Assembly (NCBI GenBank): GCA_041392855.1
Contig: JAWKLD010000001.1
Span: forward strand, 2,466,001 to 2,530,000
DNA: 64,000 nucleotides
Reading direction: 5' to 3'
Source of the DNA: Flavipsychrobacter sp.
GTDB lineage: Bacteria > Bacteroidota > Bacteroidia > Chitinophagales > Chitinophagaceae
Shown one piece after another: positions 16,328 to 24,347 of the stretch. Each line of letters begins with the position of its first letter. The stretch's first letter is position 1. A model generated the notes under the pieces. The model made no database searches. It had not been told where the DNA came from and saw nothing but the letters and a program-made list of their open reading frames with translations. The position numbers and the translations under genes are program-made.

Positions 16328-17611
16328 ATGAAAAAGACGATCATTACCGCCTGTTTGGCATTTATAGCTATAGCTAGCCATGCCCAAAACGAGAAGGCTT
16401 GGATAAAGCAGAGAATTGAAACCTTGTCTGCACCCGACATGCATGGTAGGGGTTATGTAAACAATGGTGGAGGTATTGCGGCAGAGTATATTGCCGATCA
16501 GTTTAAGGCATCAGGCGTACTGCCATTGCAAGCTGACGGTAGTTATTTTCAAGATTATAGTTTCGATATCAATACTTTTCCGGGAGATGTATTGCTAAGC
16601 ATTAATGGTAAAATGCTGCGCCCAGGCAAAGACTATTTGGTGCATGCTGCCAGCTCGCCTTGGCATGGCTGGAAGAAAGAACTCAAAACATTGAAGTTGG
16701 GTAAAGTAAAAGACTCAAGCGACTGGGAGCTAGTAAAACAAAGTATCAAACCAGGTGGTGCTTATTATCTGCAAGATGCTGATGTGCCTACCAATAGTTT
16801 ACGACTGGGTATTAGAAAATTTGCACACGAGCTACCCGAGGGGTTATTCCTCGTTCCTAAACATGGCAAAATGATATGGACGGCCAATCAGGACGTTACA
16901 CCCGCTACCATATTCTATGTAGAAGATACCATACTTACCGAACAACCTTTAGAGGTAGTAGCCACAGTGGATGCCGATTTTGTACCGCACTACGTTTCTA
17001 AAAACGTAATTGGCTATGTAAAAGGAACTGAAGTGCCCGATAGCTTCATCGTCTTCTCTGCCCACTACGATCATTTAGGGCGTATGGGGCAAGAAACTGT
17101 TTTCCCAGGTGCGCACGATAATGCCAGCGGCACCTCATTAGTATTGTACATGGCGGACTATTTTGCGCAACACCCACAGCGTTATTCAGTTGCCTTTATG
17201 TTGTTCAGCGGCGAGGAAGCAGGTTTGTTGGGGTCTAAATATTATACAGAACACCCAATTGCTCCTTTGGAAAACATTCGTTTCCTCATCAATATGGATA
17301 TGACAGGTTATGCCAACGATGGCATCACTGTTGTAAACGGCGTTTCACACGAGCCGGAGTTTGACTTATTGGCGCAAATCAATAAAGAACATAAATACCT
17401 CAAACAAATAAAGAAGAGAGAACGTACTAGTAATAGCGATCACTATTTCTTTAGTAAAAATGGTGTGCCTGCCGTGTTTATATATGGCATGGGTGGCAAA
17501 CCTTTTTATCATGATGTATTTGATGTAGCAGAAGAAATAACTTTAGAAAATGTGGATGACTTGAGCCATTTATTAATAGACCTCACAAAATCGTTAACCA
17601 ATACAAAATAG
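16328..17611 (+). CDS. Secreted M28-family zinc aminopeptidase
   Basis: A 427-residue protein with a signal peptide ending near ASHAQ. The peptidase domain fills the second half: the zinc ligands and catalytic acid are seen in SAHYDHLG (about residue 245), GAHDNASGTS, FSGEEAGLLGS, INMDMTG and SNSDHYFF. The first about 200 residues look like the PA-like/accessory part seen in Bacteroidota M28 enzymes. It probably trims N-terminal residues from peptides in the periplasm or outside the cell. The M2 peptidase gene follows after 25 bp, giving a two-peptidase operon. Confidence 0.88.
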   Translation: MKKTIITACLAFIAIASHAQNEKAWIKQRIETLSAPDMHGRGYVNNGGGIAAEYIADQFKASGVLPLQADGSYFQDYSFDINTFPGDVLLSINGKMLRPGKDYLVHAASSPWHGWKKELKTLKLGKVKDSSDWELVKQSIKPGGAYYLQDADVPTNSLRLGIRKFAHELPEGLFLVPKHGKMIWTANQDVTPATIFYVEDTILTEQPLEVVATVDADFVPHYVSKNVIGYVKGTEVPDSFIVFSAHYDHLGRMGQETVFPGAHDNASGTSLVLYMADYFAQHPQRYSVAFMLFSGEEAGLLGSKYYTEHPIAPLENIRFLINMDMTGYANDGITVVNGVSHEPEFDLLAQINKEHKYLKQIKKRERTSNSDHYFFSKNGVPAVFIYGMGGKPFYHDVFDVAEEITLENVDDLSHLLIDLTKSLTNTK

Positions 17612-17636
17612 AAACCGTACATAAAACAATCCATTT

Positions 17637-19430
17637 ATGAAAAAACTAATAACCGCATTATGCGCCTGTGTACTATTCGTTTCTGCATGTAACAATGCAG
17701 GCAAAAGTGGCGAAGAGGCACAAGCATTTATTGATGCCTACACAGAAAAATATGTAGCTCTTTACGCTGCTGCCAGCGAAGCAGAGTGGAAAGCCAATAC
17801 AGAAATAATAGAAGGCGACGAAACTATTGCCAATGCAGCTAAAAAGGCCAGCGAGGAAATGGCACTCTTCACTGGTAGCAAAGAGAACATTGAAAATGCT
17901 AAAAAGTACTTAGCAGAAAAAGACAACCTCACAGACATTCAAGTAAAGCAACTAGAAGCCATACTTTATGCTGCTGCTAACAATCCACAAACTGTAGCCG
18001 ATGTGGTGAAAGAGCGCATTGCTGCCGAGGTAGACCAGAACCAAAAATTGTTTGGTTTCCAATATATGCTGAATGGTAAAAAAGCCAGCACAAACGATAT
18101 TGACGAAACACTAAGAACAGAAAGCAATCTAGACAAAAGATTGGCTGCTTGGAATGCAAGTAAAGAAGTAGGTCCTACATTAAAAGATGGCTTGGTAAAC
18201 CTTAGAAACTTACGCAACCAAACTGTTCAGGCTTTGGGGTATAACGATTACTTCACTTATCAAGTAAGTGAGTATGATATGGAAACCCAAGAGATGATGA
18301 ACAGCATGACTCAATTGATGGATGAACTTCGTCCTCTATATCGTGAGTTGCATACTTGGATGCGTTATGAACTAGCTAAGAAATATAATCAAAAAGAAGT
18401 TCCAGAATATATCCCTGCACATTGGCTACCTAACCGCTGGGGTCAAGACTGGAGTGCTGCAATAGAAGTAGAGGGTTTAGATATCAATGGTATACTTGGT
18501 GAGAAGTCTGCTGAGTGGATAACTAAAGAAGGAGAAAAGCTATATACGAGCATTGGCTTCCCTAACCTGCCTGAAACATTCTGGACAAAATCTAGCTTGT
18601 ATCCTTACCCAGCTGATAGCAATGTGAAAAAGAACAACCACGCATCGGCTTGGCATATGAACCTTGGCGACGATGTTCGTAGCCTCATGAGTGTAGAGCC
18701 CAACAGCGAATGGTGGGAAACAGTCAACCACGAGCTAGGGCATATCTACTACTATATGACCTATACTAATCCTGATGTGCCGCCATTACTACGTGGTGGC
18801 GCTAACCGCGCTTATCATGAGGCTATAGGTAGTATGATGGGTATGGCTGCGATGCAGAAACCTTATCTCATAGGTCGTGGCCTAGTGGCAGCAGATGCTA
18901 AGACCAATGAAGTACAAAGCTTGATGAAAGAAGCTATGAACTCTGTAGTATTCATGTTCTTCTCTTGCGGTACCATGAGTCATTTTGAGAAAGCGCTTTA
19001 TGTAGACAACCTCCCTGCAGACCAGTTTAATAAGAAATGGTGGGACTTAGCAAAGCAATACCAAGGTATTGTACCACCTACAGAGCGTGGCGAGGAGTAT
19101 TGCGATGCGGCTACTAAAACACATATCAATAATGATGCTGCACAATACTACGACTATGCATTATCTTATGTGATCCTGTACCAACTGCATAACCATATTG
19201 CCAAGAACATCTTAAAGCAAGACCCAAGAGCTACTAACTACTATGGCCAAACTGGAATAGGTGATTTCTTAAAAGGTATCACTTATCCGGGTGCTAGTAA
19301 AGACTGGCGCGAGGTGCTTAAAGAGAGCACTGGCGAAGAGCTAAATGCCAAAGCTATGCTAGAATACTTCCAACCGTTGGTAGAGTGGCTGAAAAAAGAG
19401 AACGAGGGTAGAACATATACTTTGAACTAA
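17637..19430 (+). CDS. M2-family (ACE-like) peptidyl-dipeptidase lipoprotein
   Basis: A 597-residue protein beginning with a lipoprotein signal (LFVSAC, Cys18). The zinc-binding HELGH lies near residue 365 (TVNHELGHIYYYM), with the third ligand in AYHEAIGSMMG about 24 residues on, as in angiotensin-converting-enzyme homologues. The length agrees with bacterial M2 enzymes. It should remove C-terminal dipeptides from oligopeptides at the cell envelope. Together with the preceding M28 aminopeptidase it suggests stepwise peptide breakdown for nutrition. The terminator directly downstream closes the operon. Confidence 0.92.
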   Translation: MKKLITALCACVLFVSACNNAGKSGEEAQAFIDAYTEKYVALYAAASEAEWKANTEIIEGDETIANAAKKASEEMALFTGSKENIENAKKYLAEKDNLTDIQVKQLEAILYAAANNPQTVADVVKERIAAEVDQNQKLFGFQYMLNGKKASTNDIDETLRTESNLDKRLAAWNASKEVGPTLKDGLVNLRNLRNQTVQALGYNDYFTYQVSEYDMETQEMMNSMTQLMDELRPLYRELHTWMRYELAKKYNQKEVPEYIPAHWLPNRWGQDWSAAIEVEGLDINGILGEKSAEWITKEGEKLYTSIGFPNLPETFWTKSSLYPYPADSNVKKNNHASAWHMNLGDDVRSLMSVEPNSEWWETVNHELGHIYYYMTYTNPDVPPLLRGGANRAYHEAIGSMMGMAAMQKPYLIGRGLVAADAKTNEVQSLMKEAMNSVVFMFFSCGTMSHFEKALYVDNLPADQFNKKWWDLAKQYQGIVPPTERGEEYCDAATKTHINNDAAQYYDYALSYVILYQLHNHIAKNILKQDPRATNYYGQTGIGDFLKGITYPGASKDWREVLKESTGEELNAKAMLEYFQPLVEWLKKENEGRTYTLN

Positions 19431-19459
19431 AATTATCGGTAGCAACCTGATGATTTATT

Positions 19460-19488
19460 CCCCTGCCATTTTGGTGGGGGATTTTTTT
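19460..19488 (+). terminator. Intrinsic terminator of peptidase operon
   Basis: Stem cccctgcc/ggtggggg (two G-U pairs) with a 5-nt loop followed by attttttt, about 30 bp after the M2 peptidase stop. Confidence 0.8.
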
Positions 19489-19518
19489 GTTACGAAATGT
19501 TACGTTTTGTTACAAAAA

Positions 19519-20361
19519 CTAAAAGTCAATACCCTCTTTCCACATTTCGTATTGCTGTATGGTGTTGCTCATACCTCTTTGCAATAAGAGTTGATTGATA
19601 GAGATGCAACCCTCGTCTATATTGGCACAGGTAAACTCCCCATATTGTTGTTGCAAATATTGTAACAGACTGGTAGCCATACCTTGCCTTCTGTAGTCTT
19701 TATGAACAGCCAATTGTTTCAGTCTAGATATTACAGGGTAAAATACGGCATAGGCTACCACCACGCCATCTTTTTCTATGGCAACAATCTTATTTTCTTC
19801 GATAGCCAAATTGATAGCTGCTACAGTATGCTGCCAAGCAGGCTCACAATCCCAAAATTGTGTTACATCCAAAAAGTTGAGCGACGTCATTTCCTTTACC
19901 ACATGCACACATTCACCCTTAAGCACTCCCTTATAAACATTCAATGTACGCTTTGCCCTAAAGCCCAAACCTTCATAAGCTTTTACAGCAGGTATGTTAT
20001 TGGTAATTACTTCTAGTGTGCAGCCCGATATATCTCTTTGCTTAAAATAGGGTTGTATAAAGCGATACATCTCTCGTACTAAATGCCTACCACGATATTC
20101 AGGTATCACGCCCGTACCTCCATTGTAAGCTATCTCTTTACCATTGATCACTCTAGTAGAGTGCCATACAAAACCGATAATTTTTGCACCATCAAAAACG
20201 CCCATTGACAGGTCAAGGTCTATACCTTCGGCTCTTATTTTTTCAGCCAAGCGTTGCGGTGTAATACTTAAGGGGGCAGCATAGTCAGCAAAAGACTGGT
20301 TGAACGCAGCAGCTATATCTGCCAACGGTATACTTCTTAGTGTATGGTATTGAAATGACAT
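19519..20361 (-). CDS. GNAT acetyltransferase with two GNAT domains
   Basis: A 280-residue protein with two recognisable GNAT acetyl-CoA-binding motifs: TGVIPEYRGRHLVREMYRFI in the N-terminal half and LAVHKDYRRQGMATSLLQYL in the C-terminal half (the R/Q-x-x-G-x-G/A pattern). Tandem GNAT proteins often have only one active half. The substrate is unknown. It converges with the peptidase operon and has its own candidate promoter upstream. Confidence 0.88.
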   Translation of the reverse strand: MSFQYHTLRSIPLADIAAAFNQSFADYAAPLSITPQRLAEKIRAEGIDLDLSMGVFDGAKIIGFVWHSTRVINGKEIAYNGGTGVIPEYRGRHLVREMYRFIQPYFKQRDISGCTLEVITNNIPAVKAYEGLGFRAKRTLNVYKGVLKGECVHVVKEMTSLNFLDVTQFWDCEPAWQHTVAAINLAIEENKIVAIEKDGVVVAYAVFYPVISRLKQLAVHKDYRRQGMATSLLQYLQQQYGEFTCANIDEGCISINQLLLQRGMSNTIQQYEMWKEGIDF

Positions 20362-20373
20362 AATTTACTATAG

Positions 20374-20381
20374 CAAATATA
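20374..20381 (-). promoter_or_regulatory. -7 promoter box for the GNAT gene
   Basis: On the minus strand this reads TATATTTG (TAnnTTTG), 12 bp upstream of the GNAT start codon. That is close, leaving only a very short leader, as is common for Bacteroidota promoters. Confidence 0.4.
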
Positions 20382-20388
20382 CGCAATT

Positions 20389-20748
20389 TTATGCTTTCTT
20401 GCCGTCTGTAATTCTTATAGATTCGTTGAGCAGATAAGCAATATCGTCCATAGGTATATCCTCGTTAGGGTCTACACGAAATATCTTCATGCGCTTGCGC
20501 TCGCCTTGTTCCAATTGGGGATGGTCTATCAGCATACCATGCACCATAAGCAGGTAGGGCTGATTAGTGCACTTATCTATCCACATGTAGCAGATGGCTT
20601 TGTCCTTGTAGCAGAAGCAGGGCATACCATACTTCTTGGTTTCGGTTATCTGCTCGTGATGATTAGTGAGTATGCTGCGTAGTGCCAACAGGCAGCTTTT
20701 ATTGGGCTCTTCTTTATCCAGATAAAACTGATCAGTACTTTTAAGCAT
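20389..20748 (-). CDS. DUF1801-type (YdhG-like) protein
   Basis: The chosen start gives a 119-residue protein (MLKSTDQFYLDKEEPNKSCL); a longer frame would overlap the preceding gene. It shows the DUF1801 pattern: PNKSCLLALRSILTNHHEQI, then ETKKYGMPCFCYKDKAICYM. Family members are small, soluble and of unknown biochemical role. It lies just after the DinB gene on the same strand, and the two are likely cotranscribed. Confidence 0.75.
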   Translation of the reverse strand: MLKSTDQFYLDKEEPNKSCLLALRSILTNHHEQITETKKYGMPCFCYKDKAICYMWIDKCTNQPYLLMVHGMLIDHPQLEQGERKRMKIFRVDPNEDIPMDDIAYLLNESIRITDGKKA

Positions 20749-20762
20749 AGGGAAAGGGACGG

Positions 20763-21284
20763 TTATTTTAAGATGCGTAAGTACTCCTGCCAAGGCCCTA
20801 CATTTTCTTTGTATTGTTTAGCCATCACACGGGTTATCTGTGCGGTATGGTTCAGGTCGTGCACTACCCAGGTAGACAAGAGCTGACGCAGAGTAACCTC
20901 ACCCAATGCTGGGTGTATACCTTTTTTGTCCAAATCGACATCGGTGATATTTGCCTCTTGCAATAGTAATAGATTGCGCGCACGGAGTATGGCAAAATCT
21001 TCCAGCAGTATTTCCATAGACTTGCCCTTGCTTTCGGTAAGCTGTGCAAAACGGTCGAAAGGTTGAAAGGTTTTATCCTCCGCATCAGATAGGATGATGT
21101 TCATCCGTTCCGTCCAGTCCTTACGCTCTCCATGCACCATATGCCCCACTACATCGTAGGGGCTCCAGGTGTCTGCACCTTCATTATTCTTTACCCAATC
21201 TTTAGGGAGGTTTTTTAATAAACTGTTCAGCACTTCGGGCGTGCGGCTAAGTATGGTGACTGCTTCGTTCAGGTTGTATTGCAT
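20763..21284 (-). CDS. DinB/YfiT-family metal-binding protein
   Basis: A 173-residue four-helix-bundle protein. The three metal-ligand histidines typical of DinB are visible: VVGHMVHGERKDW (about H47/H50), then STWVVHDLNHTAQI near residue 140. The family includes thiol transferases and damage-inducible proteins of mostly unknown substrate. It starts just outside a REP-like repeat and precedes a DUF1801 gene. Confidence 0.85.
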   Translation of the reverse strand: MQYNLNEAVTILSRTPEVLNSLLKNLPKDWVKNNEGADTWSPYDVVGHMVHGERKDWTERMNIILSDAEDKTFQPFDRFAQLTESKGKSMEILLEDFAILRARNLLLLQEANITDVDLDKKGIHPALGEVTLRQLLSTWVVHDLNHTAQITRVMAKQYKENVGPWQEYLRILK

Positions 21285-21307
21285 GGCTGTAAATTACGGG
21301 ATTTTTT

Positions 21308-21414
21308 CGTCACTGCGAGAGGTACCATTTGTCATTGCGGGCTACGACCCGCAATCTCGAGTAACACTGCACTCATGTCGCGAGACCCTGAATCAAGTTC
21401 AGGGTGACACCAAT
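21308..21414. repeat. REP/MITE-like composite repeat
   Basis: Non-coding, much more G/C-rich than the surroundings. It begins cgtcactgcgag and contains two perfect hairpins: attgcggg/cccgcaat (6-nt loop, 21334-21355) and ccctgaa/ttcaggg (5-nt loop, 21386-21404), ending in gtgaca. The gtcattgcgag-type core resembles a short dispersed repeat seen in many bacteria. A relative lies at 21966-22049. The stop codon of the downstream HTH gene abuts it. Confidence 0.75.
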
Positions 21415-21416
21415 TA

Positions 21417-21683
21417 CTACATCGGTTCTTGAGGGAGAAAATCTTTAGGGCTGCAACCCAAAGCTTTGGCTATTTCGTTGAGTTGGGCAACATTATATTT
21501 CTTGTCATACTTACCACTTTCTATTTTCTGAATATAAGACTTAGAGCTATAGCCAATCTCAAAAGCAAGCTGAGACTGAGAGATGCCTTTCTCTTTTCTT
21601 AATTCCAATACTTTTTGGATAACGTATTTGTCTACTTTGGTAACCACAGTAAGCGAAAAGTAGCAATGGTTTGAAAAACACAT
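21417..21683 (-). CDS. Small XRE-family HTH regulator
   Basis: Up to 88 residues, consisting almost entirely of one Cro/CI helix-turn-helix: IQKVLELRKEKGISQSQLAF, then IGYSSKSYIQKIESGKY. The first 12 residues from the ATG (MCFSNHCYFSLT) look unlike protein-coding sequence for this family, so a GTG at 21647 may be the real start (76 residues). It is divergent from a second small HTH gene, and a palindrome lies between them. No effector domain is present, so it probably acts as a dimeric repressor, possibly of its own promoter. Confidence 0.75.
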   Translation of the reverse strand: MCFSNHCYFSLTVVTKVDKYVIQKVLELRKEKGISQSQLAFEIGYSSKSYIQKIESGKYDKKYNVAQLNEIAKALGCSPKDFLPQEPM

Positions 21684-21701
21684 GGTACCCTATAGGGTGC
21701 C
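21684..21701. promoter_or_regulatory. Palindromic operator between divergent HTH genes
   Basis: ggtaccctatagggtgcc is an 18-bp near-perfect palindrome with a perfect accctatagggt core. It lies next to the upstream end of the minus-strand HTH gene and just upstream of the -7 box of the plus-strand HTH gene. This is the expected position for an autoregulatory Cro/CI-type operator. Confidence 0.6.
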
Positions 21702-21718
21702 TTTTGGAAATTTTTATT

Positions 21719-21726
21719 TATGTTTG
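21719..21726 (+). promoter_or_regulatory. -7 promoter box for the plus-strand HTH gene
   Basis: TATGTTTG fits TAnnTTTG and lies 18 bp before the chosen ATG. A TTTG at 21703-21706 is only 12 bp upstream, shorter than the usual 19-21 bp spacer, so the -33 element is unclear. Confidence 0.45.
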
Positions 21727-21744
21727 TTTTCAAATACCATCGCT

Positions 21745-21963
21745 ATGAACGAAGAACTGGAACTCAATAAGCTGGGGCAACGCATTAAAGAGCTACGTAT
21801 AGCCGCAGGGTACGATACACCCGAAGCCTTTGCCAAAGACTATGACATACCTATAGAAGAATACCTGCTTTATGAACAGGGAGTGGATATGGACTTGCTT
21901 ACTGTACTAGCACTTACTATGTTTTTGGGTATTACACCTACTTTGTTCTTTAAGGGGCTGTAG
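21745..21963 (+). CDS. Minimal XRE-like HTH protein
   Basis: The chosen ATG gives 72 residues (MNEELELNKLGQRIKELRIA); an upstream ATG in frame would run back through the operator. The layout follows a Cro/CI fold: LGQRIKELRIAAGYDTPEAF, then DIPIEEYLLYEQGVDM, then a hydrophobic C-terminal helix with LFFKGL. It is divergent from another XRE gene with a palindrome between. It may be the partner or antagonist of that regulator. A REP-like repeat begins 2 bp after its stop. Confidence 0.65.
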   Translation: MNEELELNKLGQRIKELRIAAGYDTPEAFAKDYDIPIEEYLLYEQGVDMDLLTVLALTMFLGITPTLFFKGL

Positions 21964-21965
21964 TG

Positions 21966-22049
21966 CGTCACTGCGAGAAGTAAAGCGACGAAGCAGTCTC
22001 ACGAAATGTGTGGTCTTGAGATGGCTTCGCTAACGCTCGCCATGACGGG
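21966..22049. repeat. REP/MITE-like element with terminal inverted repeats
   Basis: About 84 bp bounded by cgtcactgcgag at one end and ctcgccatgacg at the other, which are imperfect inverted repeats (about 10 of 12 positions match). It shares its start with the element at 21308. Two such elements flank the HTH pair. No transposase is encoded in the window. Confidence 0.7.
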
Positions 22050-22053
22050 ATTG

Positions 22054-23640
22054 TTACTTAATAAACCTCCTTGATGCACGAATGAAATTGTAGATCATAT
22101 ATGACGACCAGACACGCATCATTAAATCAATTAAAATAGTCCAGTCATATTTAAAAAGATAAACTTTCCGTAACGGGCTCATTAGGTAAAAGAAAGCATA
22201 TACTTTCTGCTCTAGAAAATAATAACCATTAGTAATCTCTTGAGTATTAGTTAATGTGTCAAAATCAAAAGCGTTAAAACCTAAAGCTAACATGAACAAT
22301 AAATAGTGGACGCAAAACAACCAAAATAGTGGTCGCCATATACTGTTACCATAATTACTGGTTAAAAAACTAAATGAAAGTATGAGCCATGTACCAAATT
22401 GTTTGATGGGCTTAAGTTGGCTACGATATACCTCCATCTCCTGTGCTCTAAAGTCTGCTGCTCTAACCATATCACCCTGCCCCTCATATATCTTTTTGAA
22501 TTGACTTAATGCTAAATGTCTTTGCTCATTCTTATTTGCGTCTCCAGTTGTCGTTATTTTATTTCGATGAGGTAAGGAAGTATCTGCTAAAAATACCTGA
22601 GCCATTTTAGAGTTCTTAAACTCAAACTTATCAAACGATGCTAGATCACAACCGATGAATTGGGTATTACCTAGATCTGAGTTCTTAATACTTAACTGGG
22701 ATTTGGTGTGAACACTATGGTTGTATTCCTTATTTGTTTTTGATATGTTTTTATTAATTAAAACTTCTTTTACAGGCTTAATATTATTAAAAATAATAGT
22801 GCCATTATTTATTAATGAATTTACTCTTAATTGGTTTATATATATATCAGAAATAAGTATATAGGTTTCAGATGTAAAAAGGCTCTCATTAATATTCAGT
22901 ATAGTTATTCCTGTAGGAAACTCATTTTTTTTTACTTTTACAGTATAAGGCTTATCTAGCTGTAAATAGAGAGAACGAATGCTACTATCTTGCATCTCAA
23001 AAATGTTACTCTGTGTTGTCAAGTCTTTAAGTTCTATACTAGTTATACATACTTCTCCATAAAGACTTATGCTAGGAACTTCAGACTTTTCAATACTTAT
23101 AGTTCTTACAATTGCCTTTTCTATAATTTTAAGATATCCTGTAGTACAACTTGTGATAACAATATCTTTAAATTTTGTATTCGAAAATAAGTGATACCCT
23201 ATGGTGGAACCAAAAGTAATTATATCACCAATTTTTGAATCAGTAATATTAAAATTCCCGATGGTAGACGTAAAGAAAAAGAACCCATTTATTATTGAAT
23301 GTAAAATATTGATATTTTGAGTTTCAGAATTATAAATATTAAATAAATCTACTTCTGAATCAGAGATACTACAGTCTCCAATTGTAGAATATTTTATACA
23401 AAAAAAACTAGTTAATATATTGAACAACTCTATATTGGGCAGTGTTTCCTCTTCAATAACTAATTCCCCTATTACTTTATAGCCTTTAAAAACAACAAAC
23501 TCTTGATCATGTTTTTCTTGGTAAAACTCCTCATACCCTGCTACTCCCTTATACTCCCCCTTCCATATTTTAATAAACTCTTCGGCAGAAATTTCTTTAC
23601 GTGGCCGTTCTTGGGCTGGCTGTGTGGGTGTGTCGCTCAT
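22054..23640 (-). CDS. Beta-helix (pentapeptide-like) membrane protein
   Basis: A 528-residue, AT-rich gene. A polar N-terminus leads into about 300 residues of short hydrophobic/polar repeats with recurrent ITDSKIGDI-, NLNESLF- and FKNSKM-type steps, consistent with a right-handed beta-helix or degenerate pentapeptide-repeat domain. A charged segment (HLALSQFKKIYEGQGDMVRA) resembles the linker of membrane-bound pentapeptide proteins. The last about 130 residues contain about three transmembrane segments. There is no signal peptide, so the helix is probably cytoplasmic and tethered at its C-terminus. Function unknown; the low GC and repeat-flanked position suggest an acquired accessory gene. 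Confidence 0.72.
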   Translation of the reverse strand: MSDTPTQPAQERPRKEISAEEFIKIWKGEYKGVAGYEEFYQEKHDQEFVVFKGYKVIGELVIEEETLPNIELFNILTSFFCIKYSTIGDCSISDSEVDLFNIYNSETQNINILHSIINGFFFFTSTIGNFNITDSKIGDIITFGSTIGYHLFSNTKFKDIVITSCTTGYLKIIEKAIVRTISIEKSEVPSISLYGEVCITSIELKDLTTQSNIFEMQDSSIRSLYLQLDKPYTVKVKKNEFPTGITILNINESLFTSETYILISDIYINQLRVNSLINNGTIIFNNIKPVKEVLINKNISKTNKEYNHSVHTKSQLSIKNSDLGNTQFIGCDLASFDKFEFKNSKMAQVFLADTSLPHRNKITTTGDANKNEQRHLALSQFKKIYEGQGDMVRAADFRAQEMEVYRSQLKPIKQFGTWLILSFSFLTSNYGNSIWRPLFWLFCVHYLLFMLALGFNAFDFDTLTNTQEITNGYYFLEQKVYAFFYLMSPLRKVYLFKYDWTILIDLMMRVWSSYMIYNFIRASRRFIK

Positions 23641-23719
23641 GGTGTGGTGTATTCGTTCTTTAAATATAAGAAAATAGAACAGGGTGTTAAGCTGCTAAAC
23701 TAATACTTGGTAGATTTCT

Positions 23720-23800
23720 CCCTTTGGTCGAAATGACAAGCACTTCTAACGTACTAATAGGCTCAACAGTACCTCACCATTCAGAATGACAACAGTCCTG
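23720..23800. repeat. Possible decayed REP-like relic
   Basis: A non-coding stretch between the beta-helix gene and the HYC_CC_PP gene contains tcgaaatgacaag and tcagaatgacaac, which resemble the gtcattctga-type ends of the REP-like family. Boundaries and membership are uncertain. Confidence 0.3.
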
Positions 23801-23871
23801 TCGAATTAATTGTACCTACAAGCATTACTTGTAGATTTTTCCTATATTTATAGTTGATTCTTAGTCTCGTT

Positions 23872-24258
23872 TTGAAGAAGCTACTCGTCATATTCATCTC
23901 CTTGCTCTACCTAGCTGGTATTGTTGAGGTGTCCTTTGCCTTCCACTACTGTGGCAAGAACTTTAGGTATGTGACGCTTTTCAAAGCAGAAGAGAAAATG
24001 TCTTGCTGTGCTAAGAGCGAGATGAGCCATGGCTGCTGCGATAACAAAGAGGTAAAGCTAGAAATAGACGACCAGCACCATGCCAAAACAATAGCCCTGC
24101 CTAGTAAAAATATCACGTCGGCCTTGCCAATACACTATGCCAGTGCCGATGTACAACATACTGATGCTATTGCAGCAGTACCACAACAGGGGCATTCTCC
24201 GCCTCTGGTCATACCGGGAGTACGGCTACACCTACTCCACTGCAGTTTCTTGATTTGA
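23872..24258 (+). CDS. HYC_CC_PP-type small cysteine-rich exported protein
   Basis: From the TTG at 23872, the product is about 128 residues. It has a signal peptide (KKLLVIFISLLYLAGIVEVS), an HYCGK motif just after it, paired cysteines (SCCAKSEMSHGCCDN), His-rich stretches and a PP near the C-terminus. These are the features for which the Bacteroidota HYC_CC_PP family is named. An upstream in-frame TTG at 23854 would add six residues. The Cys/His content points to metal binding. It precedes the MbnP-like gene by 89 bp and probably belongs to the same copper-related group. Confidence 0.7.
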   Translation: MKKLLVIFISLLYLAGIVEVSFAFHYCGKNFRYVTLFKAEEKMSCCAKSEMSHGCCDNKEVKLEIDDQHHAKTIALPSKNITSALPIHYASADVQHTDAIAAVPQQGHSPPLVIPGVRLHLLHCSFLI

Positions 24259-24347
24259 TACTTTTTTGAGTTACCCTGATGAAATGCATCTATAGCCAAG
24301 GCTATGAGCAATTACTACCATTTATCAAATTCTTAAAAGTATCTAAT

